A DNA stretch of 64,000 nucleotides from Brienomyrus brachyistius (lineage: Eukaryota > Chordata > Actinopteri > Osteoglossiformes > Mormyridae): contig NC_064539.1 of NCBI RefSeq assembly GCF_023856365.1, positions 30,182,118 to 30,246,117 of the forward strand. The letters run 5' to 3'. Positions within the stretch are counted from its first letter, which is position 1. Each line of letters starts with the position of its first letter. Both the position numbers and the translations under genes were made by a program. The notes beneath the pieces are model-generated. The model searched no databases. It had not been told where the DNA came from and saw only the letters and a program-made list of their open reading frames with translations. This document shows, one piece after another, positions 63,201 to 64,000 of this stretch.

Positions 63201-63854
63201 GCCGCCCTCTTTCTTCCAGTTCAAGCTGGCCGACATGGCGCTGGCACTAGAGAGCGCTCGTCTGCTCACCTGGAGGGCGGCCATCCTTAGAGACGCCAAG
63301 AAGCCCTTCTCAAAGGTAGGACCTGCGGCCCGCCGCATGCTTTCCCAAGGGACACGCGCTATTCCGAAAAGGATTCCTCAGATGCTGGGAGCTAACCAGC
63401 TTATTGCCCTGAAAGCAGCACACACACACACACACACACGCACACACACACACGCAGCCCAATGAACGGCTCCTGACAAACGTGACCTCGTGCTTTTCTG
63501 TCCTCCGCAGGAAGCAGCCATGGCCAAACTGGCAGCTTCAGAGGCTGCTACCTTCATCTCCCACCAGGTGAGGCCGTGTCACCTAGACGCTCCATCTCCT
63601 GTGTTCATCCGTCAGCATTAACACTGGTCACAGCGGAGCGCTTATGTCGGTGATGTTATCTGAGCCACACCCTGTGACCCGTTCTCCTGCCGCCTCCGCA
63701 GGCCATCCAGGTGCTGGGGGGGATGGGATACGTGACAGACATGCCAGCGGAGAGGCACTACCGTGATGCTCGCATCACTGAGATCTACGAGGGGACGAGC
63801 GAGATCCAAAGGCTGGTCATAGCCAACCACGTGCTGAAGGAGTACCAAGACTAA
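60219..63854 (+). CDS. acads: short-chain acyl-CoA dehydrogenase, mitochondrial, complete, 10 coding exons
   Basis: This FAD enzyme of the mitochondrial matrix carries out the first step of beta-oxidation on C4-C6 acyl-CoAs (butyryl-CoA to crotonyl-CoA) and passes electrons to ETF. Ten exons sum to 1221 nt, 406 residues plus TAA, close to the 412 of human ACADS. Seen: an Arg-rich, acid-free N-terminus ([20 protein letters not shown]) as targeting peptide; an N-terminal helical domain with [16 protein letters not shown]; family signature 1, [16 protein letters not shown]; the beta domain with [12 protein letters not shown]; and signature 2, [20 protein letters not shown]. The catalytic base is Glu386 in IYEGTSE. 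All junctions keep phase. The start is the only ATG giving a targeting peptide in phase with exon 2. It is transcribed away from grk3. Confidence 0.97.
61019..61182 (+). CDS. acads: acads coding exon 2
   Basis: 164 nt encode [38 protein letters not shown] and on to FPAEQ. The acceptor GAAGCAG|TC gives an exact length match to the mammalian N-terminus. The donor CAG|GTGTGG is atypical; an in-frame alternative donor lies 15 nt downstream. Confidence 0.88.
61415..61564 (+). CDS. acads: acads coding exon 3
   Basis: 150 nt encode [40 protein letters not shown] and [10 protein letters not shown]. The acceptor is CAACAG|GTG and the donor AAC|GTCAGT. Confidence 0.95.
61758..61869 (+). CDS. acads: acads coding exon 4
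   Basis: 112 nt encode [20 protein letters not shown] through CFALSEP and one base, starting family signature 1. The acceptor is ATTTCAG|TCT and the donor G|GTACGA. Confidence 0.96.
62032..62183 (+). CDS. acads: acads coding exon 5
   Basis: 152 nt encode [40 protein letters not shown] and on to LKHK, the FAD- and substrate-contacting beta domain. The acceptor is CTGCAG|GG and the donor AAG|GTAAGT. Confidence 0.96.
62460..62630 (+). CDS. acads: acads coding exon 6
   Basis: 171 nt encode [40 protein letters not shown] and on to GFKIAM. The acceptor is CCTTCAG|GGC and the donor ATG|GTAACG. Confidence 0.96.
63003..63140 (+). CDS. acads: acads coding exon 7
   Basis: 138 nt encode [20 protein letters not shown] and on to [10 protein letters not shown], the start of the C-terminal helical domain. 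The acceptor is CCGTCAG|CAA and the donor CAG|GTACTG. Confidence 0.96.
63220..63315 (+). CDS. acads: acads coding exon 8
   Basis: 96 nt encode [32 protein letters not shown]. The acceptor is CTTCCAG|TTC and the donor AAG|GTAGGA. Confidence 0.96.
63511..63567 (+). CDS. acads: acads coding exon 9
   Basis: 57 nt encode [19 protein letters not shown]. The acceptor is TCCGCAG|GAA and the donor CAG|GTGAGG. A CA repeat lies in the preceding intron (63419-63454). Confidence 0.96.
63702..63854 (+). CDS. acads: acads coding exon 10 (catalytic glutamate, stop)
   Basis: 153 nt encode [40 protein letters not shown] and [10 protein letters not shown], then TAA at 63852. It carries signature 2 and the catalytic Glu386. 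The acceptor is CTCCGCAG|GCC. Confidence 0.97.
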   Translation, partial: AIQVLGGMGYVTDMPAERHYRDARITEIYEGTSEIQRLVIANHVLKEYQD

Positions 63855-64000
63855 CAGGGTGGCAGCGGGTGCGTTGGCATCCCCTGCCAGAAAACCCGGA
63901 GTATTTCACAGTGCCGATTAACGTTACTTCAGGTTTGAGGGCAGTTGGAATGACTGAATAAAGGAAGGACTCACTCAGTTTCCTTCCTTGGAAGACCTGC
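63855..64000 (+). other. acads: acads 3' untranslated region with poly(A) signal
   Basis: The canonical AATAAA is at 63957-63962, about 105 bp after the stop codon, giving a short 3' UTR that should end close to the window edge. Confidence 0.8.

Overview
The window is vertebrate nuclear DNA, almost certainly from a ray-finned (teleost) fish. The evidence is small exons in long introns, many CA/TA microsatellites, small hAT-type MITEs with 8-bp target duplications, a decayed Tc1-like transposase, tRNA-derived SINEs and an L2-type LINE tail. I cannot name the species. Positions 1365-1864 are an assembly gap written as N.

Region 1 (about 2.0-42.4 kb, minus strand) holds one complete gene, grk3 (adrbk2), encoding G protein-coupled receptor kinase 3. 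All 21 coding exons could be placed and their lengths sum to 2067 nt, giving 688 codons plus a stop, the same length as mammalian GRK3. The frame is open throughout and every junction keeps phase. One intron (intron 11) starts with GC instead of GT. The introns carry a 20-bp minisatellite of about 36 copies only 34 bp from a splice donor, several hAT elements and a 128-bp dispersed duplication. CpG-rich sequence surrounds exon 1 and recurs up to about 44.9 kb, where the promoter probably lies.

Region 2 (about 45-60 kb) contains no intact gene that I can see. It has SINEs, a LINE 3' end, a 43-bp minisatellite of about 23 copies, a MITE and a Tc1 relic. It also has the most interesting object of the window: a decayed beta-crystallin gene of crybb1 type on the plus strand (55.67-58.52 kb). 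Four exon remnants lie in the right order and orientation, with splice sites largely kept, but there are frameshifts, internal deletions and one exon I could not find.

Region 3 (60.2-63.9 kb, plus strand) is a complete acads gene for mitochondrial short-chain acyl-CoA dehydrogenase. It has 10 coding exons, 1221 nt and 406 residues, with the catalytic glutamate and both family signatures present and a poly(A) signal near the right edge. Just before its ATG are a full cAMP-response element and a CACGTG E-box.

grk3 and acads are transcribed away from each other and have unrelated roles (receptor desensitisation; mitochondrial beta-oxidation), with the crystallin remnant between them. In humans GRK3 and the CRYBB1/CRYBB2/CRYBB3 genes share chromosome 22q11-q12, so the remnant fits old synteny. 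No prokaryotic-type system, CRISPR array, RNA gene or clearly undescribed biological system was found.
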